A stretch of 64,000 bases of DNA from UBA966 sp046350355 (lineage in GTDB: Bacteria; Planctomycetota; Phycisphaerae; Phycisphaerales; SM1A02). The position numbers were made by a program, and so were the translations under genes. The notes beneath the pieces were generated by a model. The model was not told the origin of the DNA. It saw only the letters and a program-made list of their open reading frames with translations, and searched no databases. Below, one piece after another: positions 18,735 to 27,487 of this stretch (positions are counted from its first letter, which is position 1; the number at the start of each line of letters is the position of its first letter). The DNA lies in contig JAXMAN010000001.1 in the NCBI GenBank assembly GCA_046350355.1, forward strand, positions 1,302,001 to 1,366,000, written 5' to 3'.

Positions 18735-19814
18735 CTAGTACGCGAAGCCCCATGTCGGCGGCTCGGGCTCGGCGGCCTGCGTTCCGGCCGCGTCCGCGGT
18801 GCCCGCGCGGAAGCCGCGCCACTTGGGCGCCTGGTCCACGCCGTAGACCACGAGGTCGGCGCGCCCCTTGTCCTCCGGGCGCAGCGCGTACGCCTCGCCC
18901 TTCTGGACGCTGATGGTGAGGATGCGCGCCCAGGGATCGCGCTTCTGGATCTCGCTCACGAGGCCGCCGTCGAACTCGACGTGGAACTGGCCCACGAGGT
19001 GGACGACCTTGCCCCCCGAGGGCGCGTCCTTGAGCGCGCGCACGATCGAGTCGGCCATCGTCGCGTCCCACAGCCGCTGCGAGCGCAAGAGCTCGTCGAG
19101 CTTCTCGTCGCTGATGGCGTGCGCGCCGTCGCCGGACATCACCTGGCGGAAGCGCTCGCGGTAGCTGTCCGGCGGCTTGTCCTTGGGGAGCGAGATCAGC
19201 GCCGCCTCGTCGGGCGGGAGGGCGCGCAGCGCGGCGTAGCCCTCGGTGCGCGCGCGGCGCACGTACTCGCGCGGCGCGTTCGCCGCGATCACGGGCGCGT
19301 GCGCGTCGCGCGCGGCGTCGATGATCGGCTGGTAGAAGACGTCCCACGAGCCCTTGCCCGCCCAGTCGGCGGACTTGGTGCGCTCGACGAACTCTTCCTT
19401 GGTGATCTCGCCGCGCAGGTACGCGTCGACGACCGGCTGCTCGTTGCGCTCGAGCATCTCCAGGCTCACCGCGCTTCCGGGCCACGCCGCGAAGGTTTCC
19501 TCGACGATCGTGCGCTGCACCTCGTGCGCGTTGGCGTCGTCGTGCTGCTCGCCGACGATGACGATGTCCGCCCAGCGCACGCCGTTCCAGAGCGCGTTCC
19601 AGTCGGCGGCCTGCCCATCCTTGCCCTCGAAGATCGCGAGCGAGTAGGGCGTGGCCTGGACGTGCGGCGCGACGGAGGAGCCCGGTTCCGGGTTGTAGTA
19701 CCAGGTCCACGACGCGTACGGATCGCGCGTCCGGCAGCCGGCCGCCAGCAGCAGGACCCCTGCCGCGGCGAGGGCGGCGCGTCCGCGAAGCGTCGTGGGC
19801 ACGAGGGAGCGCAT
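18735..19814 (-). CDS. ChaN-like lipoprotein (haem-binding uptake family)
   Basis: 359 residues. The N-terminus has a lipoprotein signal ending LLLAAGC (C27), so it should be membrane anchored. The body shows the ChaN family motifs IVIVGEQHDDANAHEVQ near the start and VVHLVGQFHVEFDGGLV towards the end. ChaN-like proteins bind haem and are linked to iron uptake in some bacteria; that role is inferred from family membership only. A TAGACT hexamer lies 7 nt before the ATG. The gene is divergent from the M14 carboxypeptidase gene. Confidence 0.85.
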   Translation of the reverse strand: MRSLVPTTLRGRAALAAAGVLLLAAGCRTRDPYASWTWYYNPEPGSSVAPHVQATPYSLAIFEGKDGQAADWNALWNGVRWADIVIVGEQHDDANAHEVQRTIVEETFAAWPGSAVSLEMLERNEQPVVDAYLRGEITKEEFVERTKSADWAGKGSWDVFYQPIIDAARDAHAPVIAANAPREYVRRARTEGYAALRALPPDEAALISLPKDKPPDSYRERFRQVMSGDGAHAISDEKLDELLRSQRLWDATMADSIVRALKDAPSGGKVVHLVGQFHVEFDGGLVSEIQKRDPWARILTISVQKGEAYALRPEDKGRADLVVYGVDQAPKWRGFRAGTADAAGTQAAEPEPPTWGFAY

Positions 19815-19821
19815 CCGGCGC

Positions 19822-19827
19822 AGTCTA
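19822..19827 (-). promoter_or_regulatory. putative -10 element for the ChaN-like gene
   Basis: TAGACT on the minus strand, 7 nt before the ATG at 19814. Confidence 0.5.
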
Positions 19828-19886
19828 GGGGCGGGAAGGGGGACGCTGCTGCGCGCGGATTGCTTGGAGGAGGGGTGCTCCGGGGG

Positions 19887-19892
19887 TACTGT
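19887..19892 (+). promoter_or_regulatory. putative -10 element for the M14 carboxypeptidase gene
   Basis: TACTGT, 6 nt before the ATG at 19899. Confidence 0.5.
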
Positions 19893-19898
19893 GCTTCC

Positions 19899-22202
19899 AT
19901 GCACCCCACGCATCGCCGCGCCCCCGCTCGGTTCCTGCTCGCGATCCTGGCGGCCTGCGCCGCCGCGCCCGTCGCCCTCGCCCTCCCGCAGCAGCAGCAG
20001 GAGACGCGCCGGCGCTACGACGGCGACGTGGTGGTGCGCGTGCGCGCGCAGGACCTGCGCCAGCTCCGCACCGCGCTCGCGCTGACGGACGACCTCTGGA
20101 GCCACGGCGCGGGCCTCGGCTCCTTCGACATGCGCGTGACGCCGGCGCAGCGCGCGGCGATGGACGCGGCGGGACTCTCCTACGAGGTGCTCATCCCCGA
20201 CCTGCAGGCGCGCATCGACGCCGAGACGCAGCGGCTCGCGCAGGCGCAGGAGGGCGGCGGCGTGCCCGGCGGCGAGGGCGGCGTCGCGGCCGACGACTGG
20301 TTCACCGACTTCAAGACGCGCGCGCAGATCGAGGCGCGCATGGACGAGCTCGTCGCGGCGTACCCGTCGATGGTGAGCCCCGTCGTCGTGGGCACCAGCT
20401 TCGAGGGGCGCACGATCCGCGGCATCCGCATCACGCGCACGAGCAATCCGCTCGCCCCCGAGTTCCTCTTCGACGCCTGCCAGCACGCGCGCGAGTGGGC
20501 GACGCCGATGACCGCGATGTACGTGGCCGACCGGCTCATCTCGGGCGCGGCGACGGACCCGCGCATCGCCGCGATCCTGGACAACGCCGTCGTCTACGTG
20601 ATCCCCGTCGTGAACCCCGACGGCTACGAGTACTCCTGGTCCACCGACCGCCTCTGGCGCAAGAACCGCCAGCCCAACGGCGACGGCACCGTCGGCACCG
20701 ACACCAACCGCAACTGGGGCTACCAGTGGGGCGGCGAGGGCGCGAGCACCGTCCCCAACGACGCGACCTACCGCGGCACGGCGGCCTTCAGCGCGCCCGA
20801 GGCGGCGGCGCTGCGCGACTTCTACCTCGCGCGCCCGCGCATCAAGGGCTCGATCGACTTCCACTCCTACAGCCAGCTCGCGATGTGGCCCTGGGGCTGG
20901 ACCTCGGCGCTCTGCCCCGCGGACGCGCTGCACCGCGCCGTCGGCCTGGCGATGAAGTCGGCGCTCGCGGTGAGCTCGGGCAAGGTCTACGCCGCGGGCC
21001 CGATCTACACGACGATCTATCCCGCCAGCGGCGGCAGCGTCGACTGGAGCTACGGCGCGCAGGGCGTCACCAGCTACACGATCGAGGTGCGCGACACGGG
21101 CACCTACGGCTTCATCATGCCGGCCGCGGAGATCCTCCCGAACGTGCGCGAGAACTACGACGCCGCGATGACGATGATGGAGGGCCTGCTCTCGCCCGCG
21201 ATCGTCGCCCCGGTGGGCACGGTGCCGACGACGCTCGTCGCCGGCCAGCCGACGCCGATCTCCGTGACGGTGACGCCGACGACCGGCGTCGTCTCCTCCG
21301 TGGCCCTGCGCTGGCGCATGGGCACCGGCGGCGCCTTCCTGAGCGTGCCGATGACGCAGGCGGGCGGACCGTGGACCGGCTCGATCCCCGGCGCGACCTG
21401 CGGGCACACGGTGCAGTGGTACGTCGAGGCGACCTGCGACACGGGCGTCGCGCGGCTGCCCGCGGCGGCGCCGGCGTCGCTCTACTCCGCGCCCGCGCAG
21501 CAGGCGACGATCCTCTTCGACGACACCATGGAGACGGACAAGGGCTGGACCGTCGGCGCCACCGGCGACAACGCGACCGCGGGAATCTGGGTCCGCGTCG
21601 ATCCCGTCGGCACCGCCGCGCAGCCCGAGGACGACCACTCCACCGACGGCACGCGCTGCTGGATCACGGGACAGGGCACCGTCGGCGGCGCGGTGGGCGC
21701 AGCCGATGTCGACGGCGGCACGACGACGCTCGTCTCGCCGGTGCTCGACGGCTCGGACCTCTCCGCCACGCTCAGCTACTGGCGCTGGTACTCGAACAAC
21801 CAGGGCAGCGCGCCCAACGCGGACTCGATGCCCGTGGAGTGGTCGCGCGACGGCGTGACCTGGACCGTGCTCGAGGACGTCTCCGAGAACGCGGGCACCT
21901 GGGTGCAGAAGCAGTGGACGCTCTCGAGCTTCCTCCCCTCGGCGGGGAACTTCCGCATCCGCTTCCGCGCGCGCGACCTCGGCTCGGGCTCGGTGGTCGA
22001 GGCGGGCGTCGACGACGTGCGCGTCGCGCGCCTGGGCTGCAGCGGGTCGATCGCGGACATCGACGGCAGCGGCGTCGTCGACGGCGCGGACCTCGGCCTG
22101 CTGCTGGGCGCGTGGGGCCAGGGGAGCTCGCCGGCGGACCTCGACGACAACGGCGTCGTGGACGGCGCGGACCTCGGGATCCTGCTGGGTTCGTGGGGCT
22201 GA
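19899..22202 (+). CDS. secreted M14 zinc carboxypeptidase with dockerin-like C-terminus
   Basis: 767 residues. A signal peptide (FLLAILAACAAAPVALA) is followed by an M14 propeptide-like region and the catalytic domain. Zinc ligands are H196 and E199 (DACQHAREW) and H322 (FHSYSQL); E396 (TIEVRDTG) is the general base. VNPDGYEYSW, KNRQPN and DTNRNW are classic carboxypeptidase blocks. A Fn3-like and a lectin-like beta region follow, and the last 50 residues hold two calcium-binding dockerin-like repeats (DIDGSGVVDGADLGLLLGAWG and a second copy). Such tails are common on exported proteins of Phycisphaerae. It probably digests extracellular peptides; whether the tail binds a cohesin is unknown. 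Confidence 0.93.
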   Translation: MHPTHRRAPARFLLAILAACAAAPVALALPQQQQETRRRYDGDVVVRVRAQDLRQLRTALALTDDLWSHGAGLGSFDMRVTPAQRAAMDAAGLSYEVLIPDLQARIDAETQRLAQAQEGGGVPGGEGGVAADDWFTDFKTRAQIEARMDELVAAYPSMVSPVVVGTSFEGRTIRGIRITRTSNPLAPEFLFDACQHAREWATPMTAMYVADRLISGAATDPRIAAILDNAVVYVIPVVNPDGYEYSWSTDRLWRKNRQPNGDGTVGTDTNRNWGYQWGGEGASTVPNDATYRGTAAFSAPEAAALRDFYLARPRIKGSIDFHSYSQLAMWPWGWTSALCPADALHRAVGLAMKSALAVSSGKVYAAGPIYTTIYPASGGSVDWSYGAQGVTSYTIEVRDTGTYGFIMPAAEILPNVRENYDAAMTMMEGLLSPAIVAPVGTVPTTLVAGQPTPISVTVTPTTGVVSSVALRWRMGTGGAFLSVPMTQAGGPWTGSIPGATCGHTVQWYVEATCDTGVARLPAAAPASLYSAPAQQATILFDDTMETDKGWTVGATGDNATAGIWVRVDPVGTAAQPEDDHSTDGTRCWITGQGTVGGAVGAADVDGGTTTLVSPVLDGSDLSATLSYWRWYSNNQGSAPNADSMPVEWSRDGVTWTVLEDVSENAGTWVQKQWTLSSFLPSAGNFRIRFRARDLGSGSVVEAGVDDVRVARLGCSGSIADIDGSGVVDGADLGLLLGAWGQGSSPADLDDNGVVDGADLGILLGSWG

Positions 22203-22247
22203 TGCGGGCGCGTGACGCGGGGGCGCGCGGCGCCCGACGTGCGCGGC

Positions 22248-22994
22248 TCAGCCCACGCGGCCGTCGGCCAGGTGGACGATGCGGTCCGCCCGCGACGCGA
22301 TCCACTGGTCGTGCGTCACCATCACGATGGTGAGTCCCGCGCGGTGCTGCTCGGCGAGCATCTCCAGGATCGCCTCGCCGGTGCGCGCGTCCAGGTTGCC
22401 GGTGGGCTCGTCGGCCAGGAGCACCTCGGGATTGCGCATGAGCGCGCGCGCGATCGCGACGCGCTGGCGCTCGCCGCCGGAGAGCTCCGCGGGACGGTGG
22501 CGGAAGCGGTGCGCGAGCCCGAAGCGGTCGAGCAGCCCGCGCGCGCGCTCGTGGACCTCGTGGCGGCGGCGCATCCACTCCACGCGGCCGACGCCCACCT
22601 GCGCGGGGAGCATCGTGTTCTCCAGGATGTTCAGCTCCGGGAGCAGGTGATAGAACTGGAAGACGAAGCCGACATGCTGGTTGCGGTACTGGTCCAGGCG
22701 GCGGTTGCTGAAGCCGCTGATGTCCTCGCCGCGGAACTCGACGCCGCCCTTGTCGGGGCGGTCGAGGCCGCCGAGCAGGTGCAGCAGCGTGCTCTTGCCG
22801 CAGCCGCTGGAGCCGAGGATCGCGACCCACTCGCCGCCGCGCACGGCGATGCTCGCACCGCGCAGGACGGGGACCTCGACGCGGCCGAGCGAGTAGGTGC
22901 GGTGCACCTCGATCGCGCGCAGCACCGGCGCCGCCGCGTCCGCGGGCGGATGCGGCGTGTGCGCGGGCTGGGTGGCGGGTGCGTCGGTGGTCAT
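22248..22994 (-). CDS. lolD: lipoprotein-release ABC transporter ATP-binding protein (LolD type)
   Basis: 248 residues. Walker A GSSGCGKSTL, Q-loop VFQFYHLLPELNILEN, signature LSGGERQRVAIARAL, Walker B VLLADEPTGNLD and the H-loop histidine in MVTHDQ are all intact. QFYHLLPELNILEN is characteristic of the LolD/MacB branch, which drives release of lipoproteins from the inner membrane or related extrusion. It follows the permease gene by 13 bp on the same strand, which supports LolDE. Several putative lipoproteins encoded in this window would be clients. Confidence 0.9.
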   Translation of the reverse strand: MTTDAPATQPAHTPHPPADAAAPVLRAIEVHRTYSLGRVEVPVLRGASIAVRGGEWVAILGSSGCGKSTLLHLLGGLDRPDKGGVEFRGEDISGFSNRRLDQYRNQHVGFVFQFYHLLPELNILENTMLPAQVGVGRVEWMRRRHEVHERARGLLDRFGLAHRFRHRPAELSGGERQRVAIARALMRNPEVLLADEPTGNLDARTGEAILEMLAEQHRAGLTIVMVTHDQWIASRADRIVHLADGRVG

Positions 22995-23007
22995 GCGGAT
23001 GCTCGGA

Positions 23008-24663
23008 TCACTCGTAGCGCAGCGCCCGGACCGGGTCGATGTCCGCGGCGCGCGCGGCGGGGACGGCGGCGCCCAGGACGCTGAAGACGATCGCGCCGAT
23101 GCTGGTGCCCAGCGCCGTCTCCCAGTCCATGCGGCTGGGGATCTGCGTGAAGTAGTAGACGGCGGGATCCCAGATCAGGAAGCCGCGGTGCAGGCAGAGG
23201 CCCACGCCCGTGCCCACGAGCGCCAGCGTCGCCACCGACCAGAGCAGGAAGGGGAGCGCGCCGCCGCGGACCGCGCCGCGCACGGCCAGCGCGGCGGAGC
23301 CCAGCGCCAGCAGGAAGGTGCCGCCCCAGAGCCACGGGGGGGCGTCGTGGCCCATCGCCTCGTGGATCGTGTTGATGTTGCGGATGACGACCCAGCCCAC
23401 CAGCGTGCCGACCGCGGAGCCCACGACGCCGATCACGAGCCCGTAGCGCAGGAAGATCATCATCACGCCGCCGCGGCCCGCGCCCATCGCGCGCATGATG
23501 CCGATGTCGCGCGTCTTCTCGCCCACGATCGACCAGAAGATCGCCAGGATGAGGCCCGCGCAGACGACGTAGGTGATCGAGAAGAGGATGCGCATCATCT
23601 GGCGCTCCTTCTCGACGGGGCCGATGAGCTCGCGCAGCCGCTGCTCCCAGGTCTCGATCCCCACGACGTCCGGCGGCGAAGGCTTCGAGAGCGCGGACGG
23701 ATCCGCGGACTTGCGCAGGTAGAACTGCTCGTAGGCGGTGGCGACCTCGTCGCGCAGCTCGCGCGGGGTGACGCCGGGCTTCGCGCGCACGAGGATCTGC
23801 GTCACGCGCGCGGGGGACATGCCGCGCAGCGGGCGGCGGCCGTCCGCGTCGGGCTCGACGGTGAGGTCGTAGACGGGCGCGGCGTCCATGCGCACCATCT
23901 CCTGCGCCTCCTTCAGCGGGATGAAGACGCGCGCCTTGTCCACCTGGTAGACGCCGGACATCACCTCGTTGACGACCTTGAAGACCGCGCTGCGCGGCTC
24001 GGCGATCTTGCCGGTCTCGCTCACCGGGACCAGCGTGACGGTGATCTCGTTGTTGGGCATCCACCACTGCGGGCGGTAGGGCCGGTAGGAGCCGTCGCGC
24101 TGGCGCTCGTTGGCCTGCGAGACATGGATGCCCAGCATCGCGCCTGGGCGGCCGGTCGCGCGGTCGCGCATCGCCAGCGCGTCCTTCAGGAGCGTGTCGT
24201 CGAGCGTGCGGCGCGGGTCGTCCGAGCCCATGCGCATCGCCTCCGCGGCGCTGGAGGCGGGCTTCCACCAGATGGTGTCGCGGAACTCGGTGACGCGGGC
24301 GAGGCTCTCGGGCTCGATGCCCCAGACCTGCGCCTGCTGGATCGACTTGCGGCTGCCCTCGGGGTAGGGCATCTTCACCAGGCCGTAGGTGTCCAACAGC
24401 GGCGCGGCCGCGGCGGCGCCGGGCAGGCGCTCGATGTCGGCGATGAGCTCCTCGTAGTACGGGATCCCCTGGATCGAGACGCTCACGACCACGTCGCCCA
24501 TGAGCGTGCGCCCGGAGCTGCGCAGCGAGTCGAGGAAGCCGCTCATCACGCTGACGACGACGATCACCAGCGCGACGCACAGCGCGACGGCGCCCACCGC
24601 GATGAGCGGGATGATGCGCGTGGTCAGGTAGCGGCGGACCAGCAGATGGACGTAGACGCCCAA
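23008..24663 (-). CDS. LolC/E-type ABC permease
   Basis: 551 residues, probably from TTG at 24663; no in-frame ATG or GTG is available near the N-terminal helix. Topology is one N-terminal membrane helix (LIAVGAVALCVALVIVVVSVM), a periplasmic MacB-like domain of about 300 residues, then three C-terminal helices forming the FtsX domain (DIGIMRAMGAGRGGVMMIF). This is the LolC/LolE layout, apart from a long periplasmic domain and an extra hydrophobic region before the last helix. With the ATPase gene downstream, a single-permease lipoprotein exporter is likely. Confidence 0.87.
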   Translation of the reverse strand: MGVYVHLLVRRYLTTRIIPLIAVGAVALCVALVIVVVSVMSGFLDSLRSSGRTLMGDVVVSVSIQGIPYYEELIADIERLPGAAAAAPLLDTYGLVKMPYPEGSRKSIQQAQVWGIEPESLARVTEFRDTIWWKPASSAAEAMRMGSDDPRRTLDDTLLKDALAMRDRATGRPGAMLGIHVSQANERQRDGSYRPYRPQWWMPNNEITVTLVPVSETGKIAEPRSAVFKVVNEVMSGVYQVDKARVFIPLKEAQEMVRMDAAPVYDLTVEPDADGRRPLRGMSPARVTQILVRAKPGVTPRELRDEVATAYEQFYLRKSADPSALSKPSPPDVVGIETWEQRLRELIGPVEKERQMMRILFSITYVVCAGLILAIFWSIVGEKTRDIGIMRAMGAGRGGVMMIFLRYGLVIGVVGSAVGTLVGWVVIRNINTIHEAMGHDAPPWLWGGTFLLALGSAALAVRGAVRGGALPFLLWSVATLALVGTGVGLCLHRGFLIWDPAVYYFTQIPSRMDWETALGTSIGAIVFSVLGAAVPAARAADIDPVRALRYE

Positions 24664-24673
24664 GGGTGCGGGG

Positions 24674-24679
24674 ATGCTA
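24674..24679 (-). promoter_or_regulatory. putative -10 element for the lolE-lolD unit
   Basis: TAGCAT on the minus strand, 10 nt before the TTG at 24663; it overlaps the end of nnrE. Confidence 0.4.
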
Positions 24680-25348
24680 GCCGCGCCGCGATGCGCGCAG
24701 CGCGCCCGGAGCGCCGAAGTGCACGAGCAGCAGGCGGCCGGTGAAGCGGCGCGCGGCCGGTCGCAGGAGGCCGCGCTTGGGCGCGGCGATCATCGCGGTT
24801 CCGTGCGCGCGGACGGCCTCGCCCGGGGCGTCGCCGGTGTCGGCGTCGAGGCCGCTGGGGAGGTCAACCGCCAGCACGCGCGCGCCGGCGTCGCGGCGCG
24901 CGTTGATGGCGCGGACGGCGGCGAGCATGCGTCCGGTCGGCGCGGCGCGCAGCCCGGTGCCCAGGAGGGCGTCGACCACGAGGACGCAGCGGGCGCCCGC
25001 GGGGGGCGCCGGCGCGGTGCGCGCGATCGCACGCCAGGCGCGGCGCGCGTCCGCGGCGTCGGTGCCCGCGCGCGGCGCGCCCACCGCGCGCACCCGCACC
25101 GGCACGCCCGCCACCGCCAGATGGCGCGCGCACACGTAGCCATCGCCCCCATTGCCCCCCGGCCCGCACCACACCTCCACGAAAATATGCCGGGCATGCC
25201 CGGCATATTTTCCGGCGAGGCGGGCGCACTCGGCGCCGGCGTTCTCCATCAGCAGGCGCGTGGCGACGCCGAAGCGGTCGCGCGCCTGCGCGTCGAGCGC
25301 GCGCGCGCCCGCGGCGTCCACGGCGGGGACGGGCCAGCGTGCAGCCAT
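24677..25348 (-). CDS. nnrE: NAD(P)H-hydrate epimerase (YjeF N-terminal domain)
   Basis: 223 residues. The enzyme interconverts R and S forms of hydrated NAD(P)H for repair. Seen: TRLLMENAGAECARLAG, the phosphate-binding GPGGNGGDGYVCARHL, LVVDALLGTGL with the catalytic Asp, and AVDLPSGLDADTG. The C-terminal dehydratase domain often fused to it is absent here. A perfect 32-bp palindrome lies inside the coding region (25181-25212); it does not disrupt the frame and replaces, rather than lengthens, the usual linker before the GPG loop. Confidence 0.9.
   Translation of the reverse strand: MAARWPVPAVDAAGARALDAQARDRFGVATRLLMENAGAECARLAGKYAGHARHIFVEVWCGPGGNGGDGYVCARHLAVAGVPVRVRAVGAPRAGTDAADARRAWRAIARTAPAPPAGARCVLVVDALLGTGLRAAPTGRMLAAVRAINARRDAGARVLAVDLPSGLDADTGDAPGEAVRAHGTAMIAAPKRGLLRPAARRFTGRLLLVHFGAPGALRASRRG
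25181..25212. repeat. perfect 32-bp palindrome inside nnrE
   Basis: Each 16-nt half is GAAAATATGCCGGGCA or its exact reverse complement, with no mismatch and no spacer. In the nnrE frame it reads through GKYAGHARHIF using GGA, AAA, TAT, CAT, CAT and ATT, codons that neighbouring genes seldom use. The outer arms are strikingly AT-rich for this region. It could be a mobile palindromic unit or a protein-binding site. No second copy was noticed in the window. Confidence 0.95.
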
Positions 25349-25354
25349 GCCCGC

Positions 25355-25360
25355 AGGCTA
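25355..25360 (-). promoter_or_regulatory. putative -10 element for nnrE
   Basis: TAGCCT on the minus strand, 6 nt before the ATG at 25348. Confidence 0.5.
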
Positions 25361-25428
25361 GCGGCGGAGGAGGTGCGCTCCCGGCCCTCTGCTACCCTTC
25401 GGCGCTCCCGGCGCTGCGCCGGCCCGCG

Positions 25429-26664
25429 ATGGACCCCGCCGGACCGATCCTTGCGCTCCTCTCCGCCGCCAGCCTCGGCGAGGTCGCGCACTGGGCCGTC
25501 TTCGGCTACCGCGCGCACCGCGAGTTCCGCGCCACCCCCTTCGTCCGCGACGCCCTCGCGCTGCCGGCGCCCGCCGCCTGGCCGACGCTCTCCATCGTCG
25601 TCCCCGCGCACAACGAGGAGCGCGTCGCCGCCGCCTGCGCGCGCAGCATCCTCGCGAGCGACTACCCCGGCCTCGAGCTCCTCTTCGTCCTGGACCGCTG
25701 CACCGACGGCACGCGCGCGCTGCTCGAGCCCATCGCCGCCGCGGATCCGCGCCTGCGCATCGTCGACAACGCCTCCTGCCCGCCGGACTGGGCGGGCAAG
25801 TGCAACGCGGCGCGCGTGGGCGCGCAGCACGCGCGCGGCGAGCTCCTGCTCTTCACCGACGCGGACACCACCTTCGACCCCGCGCTGCTGCGCGCGAGCG
25901 TCCAGCTCATGCGCGCGCGCGAGTGGCGCATGCTCAGCCTCTTCAGCGCGCCGACGCACGACCACTGGTTCGAGCGCATCGTGCAGCCGGTGGCGAGCCT
26001 GATGCTGCTCAAGCTCTTCCCGATCTCGCGCGCCAACGCCGGCGACGGCCGCCGCCCCTTCGCCAACGGGCAGTTCATGCTCTTCGAGCGCGCCGCCTAC
26101 GACGCGCTCGGCGGCCACGCCGCGGTGAAGGACGACCTGCTCGAGGACCTCGCCTTCGCGCGCCGCATGAAGCACGCCAAGCTCGGGCAGGGGGTCGCCG
26201 TCTCCGACGGGATGCTCGTCGTCTCGATGTACGACTCGTGGCCCGCATTCCAGTCGGGCTGGCGGCGCATCTACATCGAGAGCTGCCGCCGCAACCCCGC
26301 TCGCCTGCGACGGCAGGCGATGGAGGTGCTCGGCGGCGGCGTGCTGCTGCCGGCGCTGCGCACGCTCGCGCTGGCGCTCGCCGCGCTCGTGCTGCTGGGC
26401 GCGGTGGGCGATCCCGGCGACGCCGGCCTGCGCACCGCCGCGTGGATCGCCGGCGCGCTCGCCGCGGGCGCGTACCTGCTGCGCACGCTGGTGCTTGGCG
26501 CGGTCTACGCCGCCGCGGGCTTCCCGCGCTGGAGCATCCTCCTCTATCCCGCCGCCGCGGCCGCGGTCGCGCGCATCTTCCTCGCGGGCGCGCGCGACCT
26601 GCTCGCGCGCGTGCCCGTGCGCTGGGGCGGCCGCCAGTACGTCCTCGAGCCCACCGACCACTGA
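25429..26664 (+). CDS. family 2 glycosyltransferase, membrane-bound (HpnB/CrtQ-like)
   Basis: 411 residues. An N-terminal hydrophobic segment is followed by a GT2 domain: LSIVVPAHNEERVAAAC (nucleotide-binding start), ELLFVLDRCTDGT, ELLLFTDADTTF (DxD metal motif) and a QSGWRRIYIESCRR segment resembling the Q/RxxRW acceptor motif. Three or four helices fill the C-terminal third. The arrangement resembles HpnB/CrtQ-like transferases for lipid or carotenoid acceptors; the true acceptor is unknown. A TACCCT hexamer lies 30 nt upstream, giving a short leader. surE follows after 19 bp. Confidence 0.85.
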   Translation: MDPAGPILALLSAASLGEVAHWAVFGYRAHREFRATPFVRDALALPAPAAWPTLSIVVPAHNEERVAAACARSILASDYPGLELLFVLDRCTDGTRALLEPIAAADPRLRIVDNASCPPDWAGKCNAARVGAQHARGELLLFTDADTTFDPALLRASVQLMRAREWRMLSLFSAPTHDHWFERIVQPVASLMLLKLFPISRANAGDGRRPFANGQFMLFERAAYDALGGHAAVKDDLLEDLAFARRMKHAKLGQGVAVSDGMLVVSMYDSWPAFQSGWRRIYIESCRRNPARLRRQAMEVLGGGVLLPALRTLALALAALVLLGAVGDPGDAGLRTAAWIAGALAAGAYLLRTLVLGAVYAAAGFPRWSILLYPAAAAAVARIFLAGARDLLARVPVRWGGRQYVLEPTDH

Positions 26665-26683
26665 GCCCGTCCACGGACCACGC

Positions 26684-27478
26684 ATGCGCATCCTCCTCAC
26701 CAACGACGACGGCATCACCGCCCCCGGCATCCAGGCGCTCCACGAGGCGATCGCATCGCTCGGCGAGGTGCGCGTCGTCGCCCCCGCGGACGTGCAGAGC
26801 GCCTCGAGCCACGGCATCACCTTCCACCGCCCGCTCATGGTGCACCCGATGCGCGTGAACGAGCGCATGTCCGGCGTCGCGGTCGAGGGGCGTCCCGCCG
26901 ACTGCGTGAAGCTGGGCCTGCGCGCGCTCTGGCCCGAGTGGTACGGCGCGGGCGAGCGCCCCGACCTCGTCATCAGCGGCATGAACGCGGGCGCGAACGT
27001 CGGCATCAACGTCATCTACAGCGGCACCGTCGGCGCCGCCGTCGAGGGCGCCTTCCTGGGCGTCCCCGCGATCGCGGTCAGCCTGCATCTGGGCGGCGGG
27101 ACGCGCAACACGCACTTCGCGCGCGCCGCGCAGATCGCGCGCCACGCCATCGACGAGGTGCTGAAGTTCCCCCTCGACGCGCACCGCGTCGTCAACATCA
27201 ACGTTCCGCGCACCGAGAGCGCCGACGCGCCCATCCCGCGCATGCGCGTCGTGGGGATGAACTGCTCCGCCGGCATCGACGGCTACGAGCGCCGCACCGC
27301 CCCGGACGGACGCGTCTACTACTGGCCCAGCGGCAACGGCATGGAGTTCTTCCACACCGCCGAGGACACGGATGTCGAGGCGCTGCACGAGCGCGCGATC
27401 ACGGTGACGCCGCTGTACTACGACCTCACCGACCGCGGATCGATCCTCGCGTGGAAGCAGCGGCTGGACGGACGGTGA
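26684..27478 (+). CDS. surE: 5'/3'-nucleotidase SurE
   Basis: 264 residues. SurE is a metal-dependent phosphatase of nucleoside monophosphates. MRILLTNDDGITAPGI supplies the two metal-binding aspartates, SSHGITFHRPL the substrate serine region, ADCVKLGL the next block, and LVISGMNAGANVGINVIYSGTVGAAVEG the conserved asparagine-rich core. The start is fixed by MRILLTNDDG, which is at the N-terminus of nearly all SurE proteins. Confidence 0.95.
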   Translation: MRILLTNDDGITAPGIQALHEAIASLGEVRVVAPADVQSASSHGITFHRPLMVHPMRVNERMSGVAVEGRPADCVKLGLRALWPEWYGAGERPDLVISGMNAGANVGINVIYSGTVGAAVEGAFLGVPAIAVSLHLGGGTRNTHFARAAQIARHAIDEVLKFPLDAHRVVNINVPRTESADAPIPRMRVVGMNCSAGIDGYERRTAPDGRVYYWPSGNGMEFFHTAEDTDVEALHERAITVTPLYYDLTDRGSILAWKQRLDGR

Positions 27479-27487
27479 CGCGCCCGC

